Below, piece after piece: positions 8,363 to 15,510 of a stretch of 32,065 nucleotides of DNA. The position numbers and the translations under genes are program-made. Positions within the stretch are counted from its first letter, which is position 1. Every line of letters starts with the position of its first letter. The stretch covers positions 1-32,065 of the forward strand of contig WBUJ01000030.1 in NCBI GenBank assembly GCA_008933795.1, given 5' to 3'. The notes beneath the pieces were generated by a model that ran no database searches, was not told the DNA's origin, and saw only the letters and a list, made by a program, of their open reading frames with translations. Source of the stretch: Candidatus Contendibacter sp. (lineage in GTDB: Bacteria > Pseudomonadota > Gammaproteobacteria > Competibacterales > Competibacteraceae).

Positions 8363-8510
8363 CCGAATGTTGAACGATGCCGTGCGTCCCGCTCGGTGAC
8401 CCGCCGCGAACCAGCCCGCTGGCAACGCTTTCCCGAGGGGCAGGGTGTTGCAATTCCTCGCGGGGTAAACCGAATCAAAAAAACACTACTGATTGCGGAG
8501 GACGGCAACA

Positions 8511-8640
8511 ATGGACTTGGCGGATGGAAATGAATATTTATCCGAGTTTCTGGGCGTTCGCCAGCCGCCGCGCCTCTCGCTCTACCAGCCAACCTGTCGG
8601 CGTCATCCGGAAAACCAGCAAGATCCGGTCAAGTCTTACT
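8511..8640 (+). pseudogene. Truncated baeRF-like (bacterial archaeo-eRF1) gene, N-terminus only
   Basis: From the ATG at 8511, preceded by a good GGAGG ribosome site, the frame reads MDLADGNEYLSEFLGVRQPP, then RLSLYQPTCRRHPENQQDPV and KSYLLLEKW. This matches my recollection of the N-terminus of a bacterial family related to archaeal eRF1 (hallmark SLYxPTHR..PE.QQDPIRFxNL), normally several hundred residues long. Similarity stops near 8640, where the frame runs into unrelated sequence antisense to the transposase remnant. The ribosome site and first 40 codons are intact, so the loss is on the 3' side. A short peptide could still be made, but a function is unlikely. Confidence 0.6.
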
Positions 8641-8726
8641 TGTTGCTGGAAAAATGGAGGCGGGATGCGGTGGGTTGCGCCGGCGCGGTGCGCTGCCGAA
8701 ACTTGGACCGCGCCGGGAAACTCCCG

Positions 8727-8867
8727 CGCGTCCGTCACCTCGGCCTCCAACGCTTCTTCGACGATCAACCGCACCGCGTGGCGCAACAAGGCGCTTTAGT
8801 CGAAATCACCACTCGATACCTCCGCAATCCGTTTGCGGGTCCGCTCGCTCGCCGGTACTCCAGCCAT
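8727..8867 (-). pseudogene. IS256-family transposase N-terminal remnant
   Basis: On minus from the ATG at 8865-8867 (upstream GAGAGGAGC ribosome site) the frame reads MAGVPASERTRKRIAEVSSG, then DFD and a TAA stop (8796-8798). In the same frame it continues LLRHAVRLIVEEALEAEVTD. IS256-type transposases start with a similar MAG-PASERTR segment followed by a VRLIVEEALEAE helix, so this looks like one gene with an in-frame stop, cut off before the DDE domain. No terminal inverted repeats or target duplication could be recognised. It marks past transposition into this spacer. Confidence 0.55.
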
Positions 8868-8986
8868 CGGGTGCTCCTCTCGGGTTGGTTGGTTCCAACG
8901 CCTGCCACAGCGTTCAATTCGGTGGGATGCATCCCCCTTCCCTCTCTGTTCCAGCAGGTCTAAGACTTCACCCCGAGGGTCATCCC

Positions 8987-9121
8987 ATGATGCGTGTTAC
9001 CGTCGCGACCTATCGCCTGCAATTCATCCCGGATTTCGACTGTGACGCCGCCATGACCATCGCGCCTTATCTGGCCGATCTGGGCGTATCCGACCGCTAT
9101 GCTTCGCCGATTCTCGCGCCC
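8987..9121 (+). pseudogene. Malto-oligosyltrehalose synthase (TreY) N-terminal fragment
   Basis: From the ATG at 8987 the frame reads MMRVTVATYRLQFIPDFDCD, then AAMTIAPYLADLGVSDRYAS and PILAP. This is the characteristic start of TreY (ATYRLQF...PYLADLGxSxxYxSP), which should continue for about 900 residues but ends here after 45. In the next frame a short HFPAALLLNEP stretch (near 9130-9165) faintly recalls the end of TreY, so a large internal deletion is possible but not proven. The fragment suggests a lost trehalose synthesis locus. Confidence 0.6.
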
Positions 9122-9269
9122 CGCCGCCGCATTTCCCGGCGGCGCTGCTGCTCAACGAACCCAGGCCGGGTTGAACCATCGGGGTGATTACCCAGTACGC
9201 GGGCCAAGCGTTAGCCTGACTTCTTGTGGTGGGACAACGTCACGACCTCCGTCTCCGACCACCGGTCAG

Positions 9270-9368
9270 TCAGGCGACCGTCTCGAAGTCATCGGGACTG
9301 GCGATGGGAAAGCCAGCCTCAATCGCGTCCACCCGCGTCTGCTCCAGAACCCTGGAGATGCGGACCTT
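9270..9368 (-). pseudogene. Partial second copy of leuA (2-isopropylmalate synthase-like)
   Basis: On minus the frame reads KVRISRVLEQTRVDAIEAGF then PIASPDDFETVA and a stop at 9270-9272. It aligns to leuA residues of [20 protein letters not shown] and onward with 23 of 31 residues identical in my hand alignment. The DNA agrees at 71 of 83 bases with 8098-8184. The frame just upstream reads ESPGLF, like the SPGAS of LeuA with an internal deletion. It is therefore a remnant of a paralogue or an old duplication, in the same orientation as the intact leuA about 1.1 kb away. Confidence 0.7.
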
Positions 9369-9425
9369 GAAGAGTCCGGGTGACTCGAAGAATTACCCGG
9401 ATGCCGGCCCGCGCGGGATCGGCGC

Positions 9426-9746
9426 TCAATCCTCGTCGCGATCGGCGAGCAGGTCGTCCTCGTCGCTGAACTCGTCCTCGCTACTCTCCTCGGTTTCGTC
9501 CTCGTCCTCGTCGTAACCCAGATCATCCGCCTCCATTTCATCGAAAGGGCCGGACCAGTCCTCCGGAGCCTCGATGGACTCGATCGCCAACTCGTACCAG
9601 GCATCCAGATCCAATTCCTCCAGTTCGCCGTCGAAGTACTGGATTTCGATGGTCTGGGCATCCTCATCCAGCGCGACGACTTCGAAATCGTTGCCGGTTT
9701 CCTGGTTGCGATACCAATTGCCGATAATGGGATCAACATCGCTCAT
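9426..9746 (-). CDS. Acidic small conserved protein (DUF6763-like)
   Basis: A 106-residue cytosolic protein with no known activity. The N-terminal 60 residues form a conserved beta-rich unit, MSDVDPIIGNWYRNQETGND, then FEVVALDEDAQTIEIQYFDG and a DAWYELAIE segment. The last 45 residues are extremely acidic (runs of Asp and Glu) and probably disordered. The ribosome site GAGGAGA sits 6 nt upstream of the ATG at 9744-9746. It is transcribed divergently from the eIF-2B-like gene with 84 bp between the starts. I recognise it as a gammaproteobacterial conserved hypothetical family. The strong negative charge would suit binding to a basic partner, but no partner is shown. Confidence 0.8.
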   Translation of the reverse strand: MSDVDPIIGNWYRNQETGNDFEVVALDEDAQTIEIQYFDGELEELDLDAWYELAIESIEAPEDWSGPFDEMEADDLGYDEDEDETEESSEDEFSDEDDLLADRDED

Positions 9747-9830
9747 GGCCGGTCTCCTCGTGTAGCGGTGGGGCGGATCGCCGGTGGGTATGCCGGCTTG
9801 ATTCTAATGATTCCCGGTGAATTTTGGACA

Positions 9831-10706
9831 ATGACCCTCACACAATTCAACTGTTGGGTTGCGGAAATTCGCGACGATCGCACGCGCGGGGCCAGCGAAC
9901 TGGCCCGTCGCGCCCTGGAACTGCTAGCGGAGGCGGCGCGGACCCTGCCGGCAGTGGACGCCATGGAATTGCGAGTGCGCCTGCTGGCCTTGGCCGCCGA
10001 ACTGAGCGCGGCCCGGCCCAGCATGGCGCCGATCCAGAATCTGTTATGGCGCTGGCGGGAAGGTTTGACGCCACCCGCCGATTCGAATCTGGCCGTCGCC
10101 CGCGATCTGGCCGCCAAGCGAGCGGAAGCGTCGATCGCCGTCTCGCGGCGAGCGGTCACCGATTGCGCCACCCATGCCGCCCGCCTGCTCGGCCCGGGGC
10201 GGGCGGTGATGACCCACAGCCTCAGTTCGACGGTGATCGAGGTTTGCCGGCTGCTCAAGGACGACGGTTTGCGGATGATCGTCACCGAGGCGCGGCCGCT
10301 GGGAGAGGGACGCCAGTTGGCGGAACGGCTTTCCGCCTGGCGGGTGCCGACCACCTACATCACCGACGCGCAAATGGGGTTGTTCGTCGCCCAGGCCGAC
10401 GCCGTGCTGGTCGGCGCCGACAGCGTGCTGGTCGATGGTGCGGTCGTCAACAAGGCGGGAACCTACCCGCTGGCCCTGGCGGCGCGCGACTGGGGCGTAC
10501 CGTTCTACGTCTGCTGCGAAAGTTTCAAGTGGCGCGGGCCGGACCATCCGCCGCCGGAATTAGAGGAAATGGCGCCGGCGGAACTGGGGACGCCGGACTG
10601 GCCCGGAGTGACCGTGCGCAACGTGTATTTCGATCGCACCCCGGCGCGGCTGGTGAGCGCCTGGATCGACGAAACCGGCGTGCGCTGGCCCCCTGCGGGA
10701 CCATGA
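9831..10706 (+). CDS. eIF-2B alpha/beta/delta-like protein (MtnA / R15P isomerase superfamily)
   Basis: A 291-residue protein of the superfamily that includes eukaryotic eIF-2B subunits, methylthioribose-1-phosphate isomerase and ribose-1,5-bisphosphate isomerase. The N-terminal half (1-120) is helical. The C-terminal Rossmann-like half carries MTHSLSSTVIEV, TEARPLGEGRQLAERL, the core GADSVLVDGAVVNKAGTYPL, and PFYVCCESFKW. The aspartate of GADSV is kept, but the catalytic cysteine that isomerases carry at the MTH-x-x-S site is not seen (THSLSS, as in regulatory eIF-2B proteins). So it may bind a phosphorylated ligand rather than isomerise one. The ATG at 9831 was chosen over in-frame upstream ATGs at 9768 and 9807 by domain start, but none has a strong ribosome site. 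Its stop codon overlaps the terminator of the convergent acs gene. Confidence 0.75.
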   Translation: MTLTQFNCWVAEIRDDRTRGASELARRALELLAEAARTLPAVDAMELRVRLLALAAELSAARPSMAPIQNLLWRWREGLTPPADSNLAVARDLAAKRAEASIAVSRRAVTDCATHAARLLGPGRAVMTHSLSSTVIEVCRLLKDDGLRMIVTEARPLGEGRQLAERLSAWRVPTTYITDAQMGLFVAQADAVLVGADSVLVDGAVVNKAGTYPLALAARDWGVPFYVCCESFKWRGPDHPPPELEEMAPAELGTPDWPGVTVRNVYFDRTPARLVSAWIDETGVRWPPAGP

Positions 10707-10739
10707 AAAAACCCGGCCGCCTCGACGAGGGGCCGGGTT
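10706..10739 (-). terminator. Terminator of acs, overlapping the stop of the convergent gene
   Basis: AACCCGGCC (10710-10718) pairs with GGCCGGGTT (10731-10739), and the loop holds a second small palindrome, CCTCG-A-CGAGG. On minus it is followed by six T (10711-10706), so it ends acs transcripts. The A-run also contains the last base of the plus-strand stop codon. Confidence 0.8.
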
Positions 10740-10779
10740 CAGGGTCGGGGCTCGGTTGTTGTTGTTTAAGAACGAACCG

Positions 10780-12717
10780 TTACTTGACCGCGCGATTATC
10801 GACCAGGTCGGTGACCACGTTCGGATCGGCCAGGGTCGAGGTGTCGCCCAGTTGATCCACTTCGTTGGCGGCGATCTTGCGCAGGATGCGGCGCATGATC
10901 TTGCCGGAGCGGGTCTTGGGCAGGCCGGGCGCCCACTGCAACGCATCCGGCGAGGCGATCGGGCCGATTTCCTTGCGGACGTGGGCGATCAGTTCCTTGC
11001 GCAGTTCCTCGGTCGGTTCGACGCCGACCTTGAGGGTCACGTAGGCGTAGATGCCCTGGCCCTTGATGTCGTGCGGGAAGCCGACCACCGCCGCCTCGGC
11101 GACCGCCGGATGCAGCACCAGCGCCGATTCGACCTCGGCGGTGCCCATGCGGTGGCCGGAGACGTTGATCACGTCATCCACGCGCCCGGTAATCCAGTAG
11201 TAGCCGTCCGCGTCGCGGCGCGCGCCGTCGCCGGTGAAGTACAGGCCCTTGTACATGGAGAAATACGTGTCGATGAACCGCTGGTGATCGCCGTACACGG
11301 TCCGCATCATGCCGGGCCACGGCCGGGTGATGACCAGGTTGCCATCGGTCGCGCCTTCCAGGAACTGGCCTTCGGCATCCACCAGGGCTGGCGTCACGCC
11401 GAAGAACGGCCGGGTGGCGGAACCAGGCTTCAGGGCGATGGCGCCGGGCAGTGGGGTGATCAGGATACCGCCGGTTTCGGTCTGCCACCAGGTATCCACG
11501 ATCGGGCAGCGCGCGTCGCCGACATTGTGGTAGTACCACTCCCAGGCTTCCGGGTTGATCGGCTCGCCCACCGAACCCAGCAGCCGCAGGCTCTTGCGCG
11601 AGGTGGCCTTGACCGGCGCTTCGCCTTCGCGCATCAGCGAGCGGATAGCGGTCGGGGCGGTGTAGAAGATGTTGACTTGGTGCTTGTCCACCACCTGCCA
11701 GAACCGGCCAGCGTCCGGGTAGGTCGGGATGCCTTCGAACATCACCGAGGTCGCGCCGTTGGCGAGCGGACCGTAGACGATGTAGGAGTGGCCGGTGACC
11801 CAGCCCACGTCGGCGGTGCACCAGTAAATGTCGCCGTCGTGATAGTCGAAGATGTACTTGTGGGTGATCGCTGTGTGCAGCAGATAGCCGCCGGTGGTGT
11901 GCAGCACGCCCTTGGGCTTGCCGGTGGAGCCGGAGGTGTAGAGGATGAACAGCGGGTCCTCGGCGTCCATCGGCTCGGGCGGGCAGTCGGCGGAGGCCTT
12001 GGCCATCAGGTCGTGATACCAGACATCGCGGCCCTCGACCCAGGCGACGTTGCTGCCGGTGCGCTTGACCACCACCATCTTCTGTACGCTCGGGGTGCTT
12101 TGCAGCGCCTTGTCGGCGTTGGCCTTCATTGGCACCTTGCGCCCGCCGCGCAAGCCCTCGTCGGAGGTAATCACCACCGTGCAGGTGGCGTCGATGATGC
12201 GATCCTTGAGCGAATCCGGCGAGAAACCGCCGAACACGATGGAGTGGATGGCGCCGATCCGGGTGCAAGCCAGCATGGCGACCGCCGTTTCGGGGATCAT
12301 CGGCATGTAGATGCAGACCCGGTCGCCCTTCTTAACGCCCAGCCCCTTCAGGACGTTGGCGAACTTGCACACATCCTCGTGCAATGCCTTGTAGGTGATT
12401 TTCTTGTCTTCCTTGGGGTTGTCGCCTTCCCAAATGATGGCGACCTGATCGCCGCGACTGGCCAAGTGACGGTCCAGGCAGTTGTAGCTGACGTTGAGTT
12501 GGGCGCCCTCGAACCAGCGGATGTGGCCCTTGGTGAAATCCCAGTCCAGCACCTTGTCCCAGGGCTTGGACCAGGTGACGAACTGGTTGGCCTGCTCCGC
12601 CCAGAAACCTTCCGGGTCATCGACCGAGCGCTGGTACATGGCCAGGTATTGATCGTTGTTGATCCAGGCGTGAGCGGCCACTTCGGCGGGTACAGGATAA
12701 AGCTTGCCTTCGGACAT
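10780..12717 (-). CDS. acs: Acetyl-CoA synthetase (AMP-forming)
   Basis: This enzyme activates acetate to acetyl-CoA through acetyl-AMP. The 645 residues are full length for bacterial Acs. Signatures in order are: the N-terminal [11 protein letters not shown]; the P-loop-like [20 protein letters not shown]; the TWWQTETGG acetate-pocket motif; [37 protein letters not shown]; and the C-terminal lysine Lys606 in [11 protein letters not shown], which is the site silenced by reversible acetylation in the family. The ATG at 12715-12717 has a clear GGAGA ribosome site. A promoter lies at 12821-12848, and the terminator is at 10706-10739. In a PHA-storing organism this would feed external acetate into acetyl-CoA. 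No actP or pat/cobB gene lies beside it. Confidence 0.98.
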   Translation of the reverse strand: MSEGKLYPVPAEVAAHAWINNDQYLAMYQRSVDDPEGFWAEQANQFVTWSKPWDKVLDWDFTKGHIRWFEGAQLNVSYNCLDRHLASRGDQVAIIWEGDNPKEDKKITYKALHEDVCKFANVLKGLGVKKGDRVCIYMPMIPETAVAMLACTRIGAIHSIVFGGFSPDSLKDRIIDATCTVVITSDEGLRGGRKVPMKANADKALQSTPSVQKMVVVKRTGSNVAWVEGRDVWYHDLMAKASADCPPEPMDAEDPLFILYTSGSTGKPKGVLHTTGGYLLHTAITHKYIFDYHDGDIYWCTADVGWVTGHSYIVYGPLANGATSVMFEGIPTYPDAGRFWQVVDKHQVNIFYTAPTAIRSLMREGEAPVKATSRKSLRLLGSVGEPINPEAWEWYYHNVGDARCPIVDTWWQTETGGILITPLPGAIALKPGSATRPFFGVTPALVDAEGQFLEGATDGNLVITRPWPGMMRTVYGDHQRFIDTYFSMYKGLYFTGDGARRDADGYYWITGRVDDVINVSGHRMGTAEVESALVLHPAVAEAAVVGFPHDIKGQGIYAYVTLKVGVEPTEELRKELIAHVRKEIGPIASPDALQWAPGLPKTRSGKIMRRILRKIAANEVDQLGDTSTLADPNVVTDLVDNRAVK

Positions 12718-12820
12718 TACCGTGGTTCTCCTTTGGTGAGGGATAGAGTTGTGATATCCGTGGCCGGATGAGGGCGCTCGCCAGCGCTCCGTTTAAAACC
12801 GGTTCAGGAATTATTATTTT

Positions 12821-12848
12821 AGTCTAGCCGCTGGACTGTTTCAGTCAA
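12821..12848 (-). promoter_or_regulatory. Candidate acs promoter
   Basis: On minus, -35 TTGACT (12843-12848) and -10 TAGACT (12821-12826) are separated by 16 nt, followed by an A/T-rich stretch. The -35 lies immediately after the gluQ stop. The leader to the ATG is about 100 nt. Confidence 0.5.
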
Positions 12849-13769
12849 TCACCCGTGCATCGGGGCGACCGTAGCCAAATTCCAGTGCGCCACGGCCCAG
12901 GCGATGATCGTGGGCGCCGGTTCGCCCGCCAGTTCCGGCGGTGGTTGCTGGCCCAGAAAGCGCAACGCGGCCGTCAGCGCGGGGCCGGGATGGCGCTCGT
13001 CCAGCGGCGGCGCGCCGGTTTGCTTGCTCAGCTTGTCGCCGCGAGCATCCACCACCACCGGCAGATGGGCGTAGTCGGGCGTGGGCAGTTCCAGCAGCCG
13101 TTGCAGATAAATCTGCCGGGGCGTGGAATCGAGCAGGTCGGCGCCGCGGACGACCTGGGTCACACCCTGCGCGGCGTCGTCTACCACCACCGCCAGTTGA
13201 TACGCGAACACGCCATCGGCGCGGCGGAGCACAAAATCGCCGACCTCGCGCACCAGTTGCTGGCGGTATTCGCCCTGAATGGCGTCTTGGAATGCGAGCG
13301 GCGCGTCGGTCACCCGCAGCCGCAGCGCAGGGAGCCGATCAGTCGGGCGGGGACCGACGCGGCAGGTTCCCGGATAGATCGGCGCGCCATCCCGCCCGCG
13401 TGGGCAACTGGCCAGTTCCCGTCGAGTGCAGGCGCAGGGATAGGCCAACCCGGCGTCGAGCAAGGACTCCAGCGCCGCCTGGTAATACGCGGCGCGCTGG
13501 CTTTGATGGATCACTGGCCCATCCCAATGCAACTCGTACCGTTCCAGCGCGCGCAAAATCGCCGTCGTCGCCCCCGGCGCGGTGCGCGGCGTATCCACAT
13601 CCTCGATGCGCACCAACCATTCGCCGCCACGCTGTCGGGCTTCCAAAAAGCTGCCCAGCGCGGCGATCAGCGAGCCAAAGTGCAGCGGTCCGGTGGGAGA
13701 GGGCGCGAAACGACCCCGGATCGCGCGCCGATCCAGCGGGCGATCTGGGGCGGAACAGACCGCCGCCAT
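12849..13769 (-). CDS. gluQ: Glutamyl-Q tRNA(Asp) synthetase
   Basis: This truncated glutamyl-tRNA synthetase paralogue attaches glutamate to queuosine in the anticodon of tRNA(Asp). The 306 residues lack the anticodon-binding domain, as expected. The HIGH-like motif is FAPSPTGPLHFGS (21-33). The zinc site includes Cys112, Cys114, Tyr132 and Cys136 (PCACTRREL and YPGTCR). The KMSKS-like loop is KLSKQ (246-250). The ATG at 13767-13769 lies 35 nt after the dksA stop, giving the dksA-gluQ order well known in gammaproteobacteria, where gluQ is cotranscribed with dksA. The frame is open further upstream but enters dksA. Function depends on queuosine in tRNA; no queuosine genes are visible in this window. 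Confidence 0.95.
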   Translation of the reverse strand: MAAVCSAPDRPLDRRAIRGRFAPSPTGPLHFGSLIAALGSFLEARQRGGEWLVRIEDVDTPRTAPGATTAILRALERYELHWDGPVIHQSQRAAYYQAALESLLDAGLAYPCACTRRELASCPRGRDGAPIYPGTCRVGPRPTDRLPALRLRVTDAPLAFQDAIQGEYRQQLVREVGDFVLRRADGVFAYQLAVVVDDAAQGVTQVVRGADLLDSTPRQIYLQRLLELPTPDYAHLPVVVDARGDKLSKQTGAPPLDERHPGPALTAALRFLGQQPPPELAGEPAPTIIAWAVAHWNLATVAPMHG

Positions 13770-13804
13770 GGCGCGGGCGCAGCGGCGTGATTTTAGTCTG
13801 GTGG

Positions 13805-14230
13805 TTAACCTCCCTGTTTTTCGCGGATTTCTTCCAGCATCTTGCAATCGATGCACAGCGTGGCGGTCGGACGGGCCTGCATCCGCGGCAGTCCAATCTC
13901 CACGCCGCAGGCTTCGCAATAGCCGTAGTCGCCGCTATCGATTTGGGCCAGGGACTCGTTGATCTTTTTGAGCAGCTTGCGCTCCCGGTCGCGGGTGCGC
14001 AGCTCCAGGCTGAACTCTTCTTCCTGAGTGGCGCGGTCGTTGGGGTCGGGGAACGTGGTGGATTCGTCCTGCATGTGGTTGACCGTGCGGCCCACTTCAT
14101 CGAGCAGACTTTGTTTCCATTCCAGCAGCAACCGGCGAAAGTGAGCCAGTTGCGCATCGCTCATATAGGCCTCGCCGGCGGCGGGCTGGTAGACAGGCGC
14201 TGCCTGCGCGGGCGAATGGGTAGCGACCAT
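13805..14230 (-). CDS. dksA: RNA polymerase-binding transcription factor DksA
   Basis: DksA inserts a coiled coil into the RNA polymerase secondary channel and acts with ppGpp in the stringent response. The 141-residue protein has a short disordered N-terminus (1-22), the coiled coil with the acidic tip PDPNDRA (Asp62, Asp65, equivalent to the key tip aspartates), and a four-cysteine zinc finger, Cys105-x2-Cys108 and Cys126-x2-Cys129. It is a zinc-type rather than a cysteine-free DksA. The ATG at 14228-14230 has an excellent GAGGAGGGA ribosome site. A good promoter sits about 105 nt upstream, and gluQ follows in the same transcript. Confidence 0.97.
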   Translation of the reverse strand: MVATHSPAQAAPVYQPAAGEAYMSDAQLAHFRRLLLEWKQSLLDEVGRTVNHMQDESTTFPDPNDRATQEEEFSLELRTRDRERKLLKKINESLAQIDSGDYGYCEACGVEIGLPRMQARPTATLCIDCKMLEEIREKQGG

Positions 14231-14578
14231 CGCGATTCCCTCCTCGAAATTGCAGCCAAGCCAAGGCGGCGGAAAGATCGTTCGGCGCGTTCGCCGCCAT
14301 GCTGACATCAGCAAACCGTGACGCCATCGGCGAAAATGTACCGCAGTGGTTTTCGCATGGCAAAAATAATGAGGCCCGGAGCGCGGACGGCTCTTCATGG
14401 CGCGCCATGGTCGACTCGCGCCGCGCCCACCGCGAAAATTGGAGCGGCAATGAGATACGCGGGCGGAATGGTTGCCTCATCTGATTTTGCGTGGCGGTGG
14501 CGGTATTCGTGGCGCTCGGGATCGCGAACGGTTATCGGAGAATGACCGTTCCGGATTGGCGGGTTCTTCCGGAGAAAG
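14231..14578. other. Divergent intergenic region between dksA and the small coiled-coil gene
   Basis: About 350 bp with no gene. It holds the dksA promoter on minus and the ribosome site of the plus-strand gene at its right end. A 14-bp palindrome, CATGGCGCGCCATG, is at 14396-14409. Short open frames across it read as noise. Confidence 0.6.
14335..14363 (-). promoter_or_regulatory. Candidate dksA promoter
   Basis: On minus, -35 TTGCCA (14358-14363) and -10 TACATT (14335-14340) have an ideal 17-nt spacer. The -35 matches 5 of 6 and the -10 matches 4 of 6 consensus bases. The sequence just after the -10 is TTCGCC, moderately GC-rich. Confidence 0.55.
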
Positions 14579-14827
14579 ATGATGAAAAAATTCAATGAGT
14601 TGAGGATTCAGCGGCTGGATTTGCTGAACGAGTTGGACGAACTGGAAGCGTCGGTCGCGGAGTTGACTTTTATTTTGAGCGAATCGGTCGAGGTCGAATC
14701 CGACGAATGCGCCGACCAGCATGATCGGCTCGCCTGGCTGCGGCGCCAACACGCCGGTGTGCTGGTGATCTTGAGCGAAACGGAACGGGCGCTGCTGGAA
14801 TTCAGCGCGGATGGTTGGGATGAGTGA
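14579..14827 (+). CDS. Small hypothetical coiled-coil protein
   Basis: An 82-residue cytosolic protein, MMKKFNELRIQRLDLLNELD and onward, with heptad-like leucine spacing through residues 5-75 and many acidic residues. It looks like two helices in a hairpin, with a break near ESDECADQHDRL. The ribosome site CCGGAGAAAG lies immediately upstream of the tandem ATG-ATG at 14579-14584; the second ATG may be the used one. I do not recognise the family. It is divergent from dksA and about 185 bp upstream of purE, in the same direction as purE, so it could be cotranscribed with purE, though the gap argues against it. The intact ribosome site and codon usage like the neighbouring genes suggest it is real. 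Confidence 0.55.
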   Translation: MMKKFNELRIQRLDLLNELDELEASVAELTFILSESVEVESDECADQHDRLAWLRRQHAGVLVILSETERALLEFSADGWDE

Positions 14828-15012
14828 GGATCGATCCCCCGCTGTCCGATTCCGCCGCTGGTCCATGCTCGCCCCCGGGAACGCCCGGCCATGCTCGGTC
14901 TGGATAACCTCGCGCCCGCGAATATTCAGGGATGCCAGCACGTTGTCGTTGGCGCATAATTACGCGCACACTCGGGCGTGACGACCCTCAACTTGGCATA
15001 CTAACGATACGC

Positions 15013-15510
15013 ATGAATCCACTGGTTGGCTTGATCATGGGCTCCACCTCCGACTGGAGCACCCTGGAAAACGCGGCGAACACCCTGGACGCGCTGGGCG
15101 TGCCCCACGAAGTCCGGGTGGTGTCGGCCCATCGCACCCCCGACCTGCTGTTCGAGTACGCGGCCAGCGCCGAGGCGCGCGGGCTGGAGGTCATCATCGC
15201 CGGGGCCGGCGGCGCTGCTCACCTGCCGGGCATGGTGGCGGCCAAGACCGTGCTGCCGGTGCTGGGCGTGCCGGTACAGTCGCAGGCCCTCAACGGCCTG
15301 GATTCGCTGCTGTCCATCGTGCAGATGCCGGGCGGTATCCCGGTCGGCACGCTTGCCATCGGCAAGGCCGGCGCGATCAACGCCGCCCTGCTGGCCGCGG
15401 CCCTGCTCGGCAACAAATACCCGGCGATCCGCGAGGCGGTGCGCGAGTTCCGCGCCCGCCAAACCGAGCGGGTGCTGGCCGAACCCGATCCGAGGAATCT
15501 CCAGTCATGA
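15013..15510 (+). CDS. purE: 5-(carboxyamino)imidazole ribonucleotide mutase
   Basis: A class I PurE of 165 residues that converts N5-CAIR to CAIR in purine synthesis. Motifs are LIMGSTSDW (8-15), VVSAHRTPD with the catalytic-region His40, and [11 protein letters not shown]. The start chosen is the ATG at 15013, which gives the normal length; no clear ribosome site precedes it, which is unusual, and the frame is open 27 codons upstream without domain similarity. The stop overlaps the purK start by 4 nt, so the two are translationally coupled. No PurR-type operator could be recognised upstream. Confidence 0.96.
   Translation: MNPLVGLIMGSTSDWSTLENAANTLDALGVPHEVRVVSAHRTPDLLFEYAASAEARGLEVIIAGAGGAAHLPGMVAAKTVLPVLGVPVQSQALNGLDSLLSIVQMPGGIPVGTLAIGKAGAINAALLAAALLGNKYPAIREAVREFRARQTERVLAEPDPRNLQS

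Larger units (their letters stand above)
8264..9425. other. Gene-poor region made of pseudogene fragments
   Basis: About 1.16 kb between leuA and the acidic small protein holds no intact gene. From left to right it contains the leuA promoter, an N-terminal fragment of a baeRF-like gene on plus, an N-terminal fragment of an IS256-type transposase on minus, a TreY N-terminal fragment on plus, and a partial leuA paralogue on minus. Open frames across it switch identity part way. Repeated insertion and deletion seems the simplest explanation. Confidence 0.7.

Noticed and set aside
9266..9739. A 157-codon minus frame over the DUF6763-like gene
   Set aside because: It is out of frame with the conserved protein at 9426-9746 and with the leuA remnant; its Arg/Ser/Thr-rich sequence is noise.
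10756..12771. A 671-codon plus-strand frame opposite acs
   Set aside because: The minus-strand acs is full length with all signatures. The plus frame is its shadow.
14396..14409. Palindrome CATGGCGCGCCATG near the dksA promoter
   Set aside because: It is upstream of the -35 and only 14 bp with a GC core likely by chance in this DNA. There is no second copy or spacing evidence for an operator.
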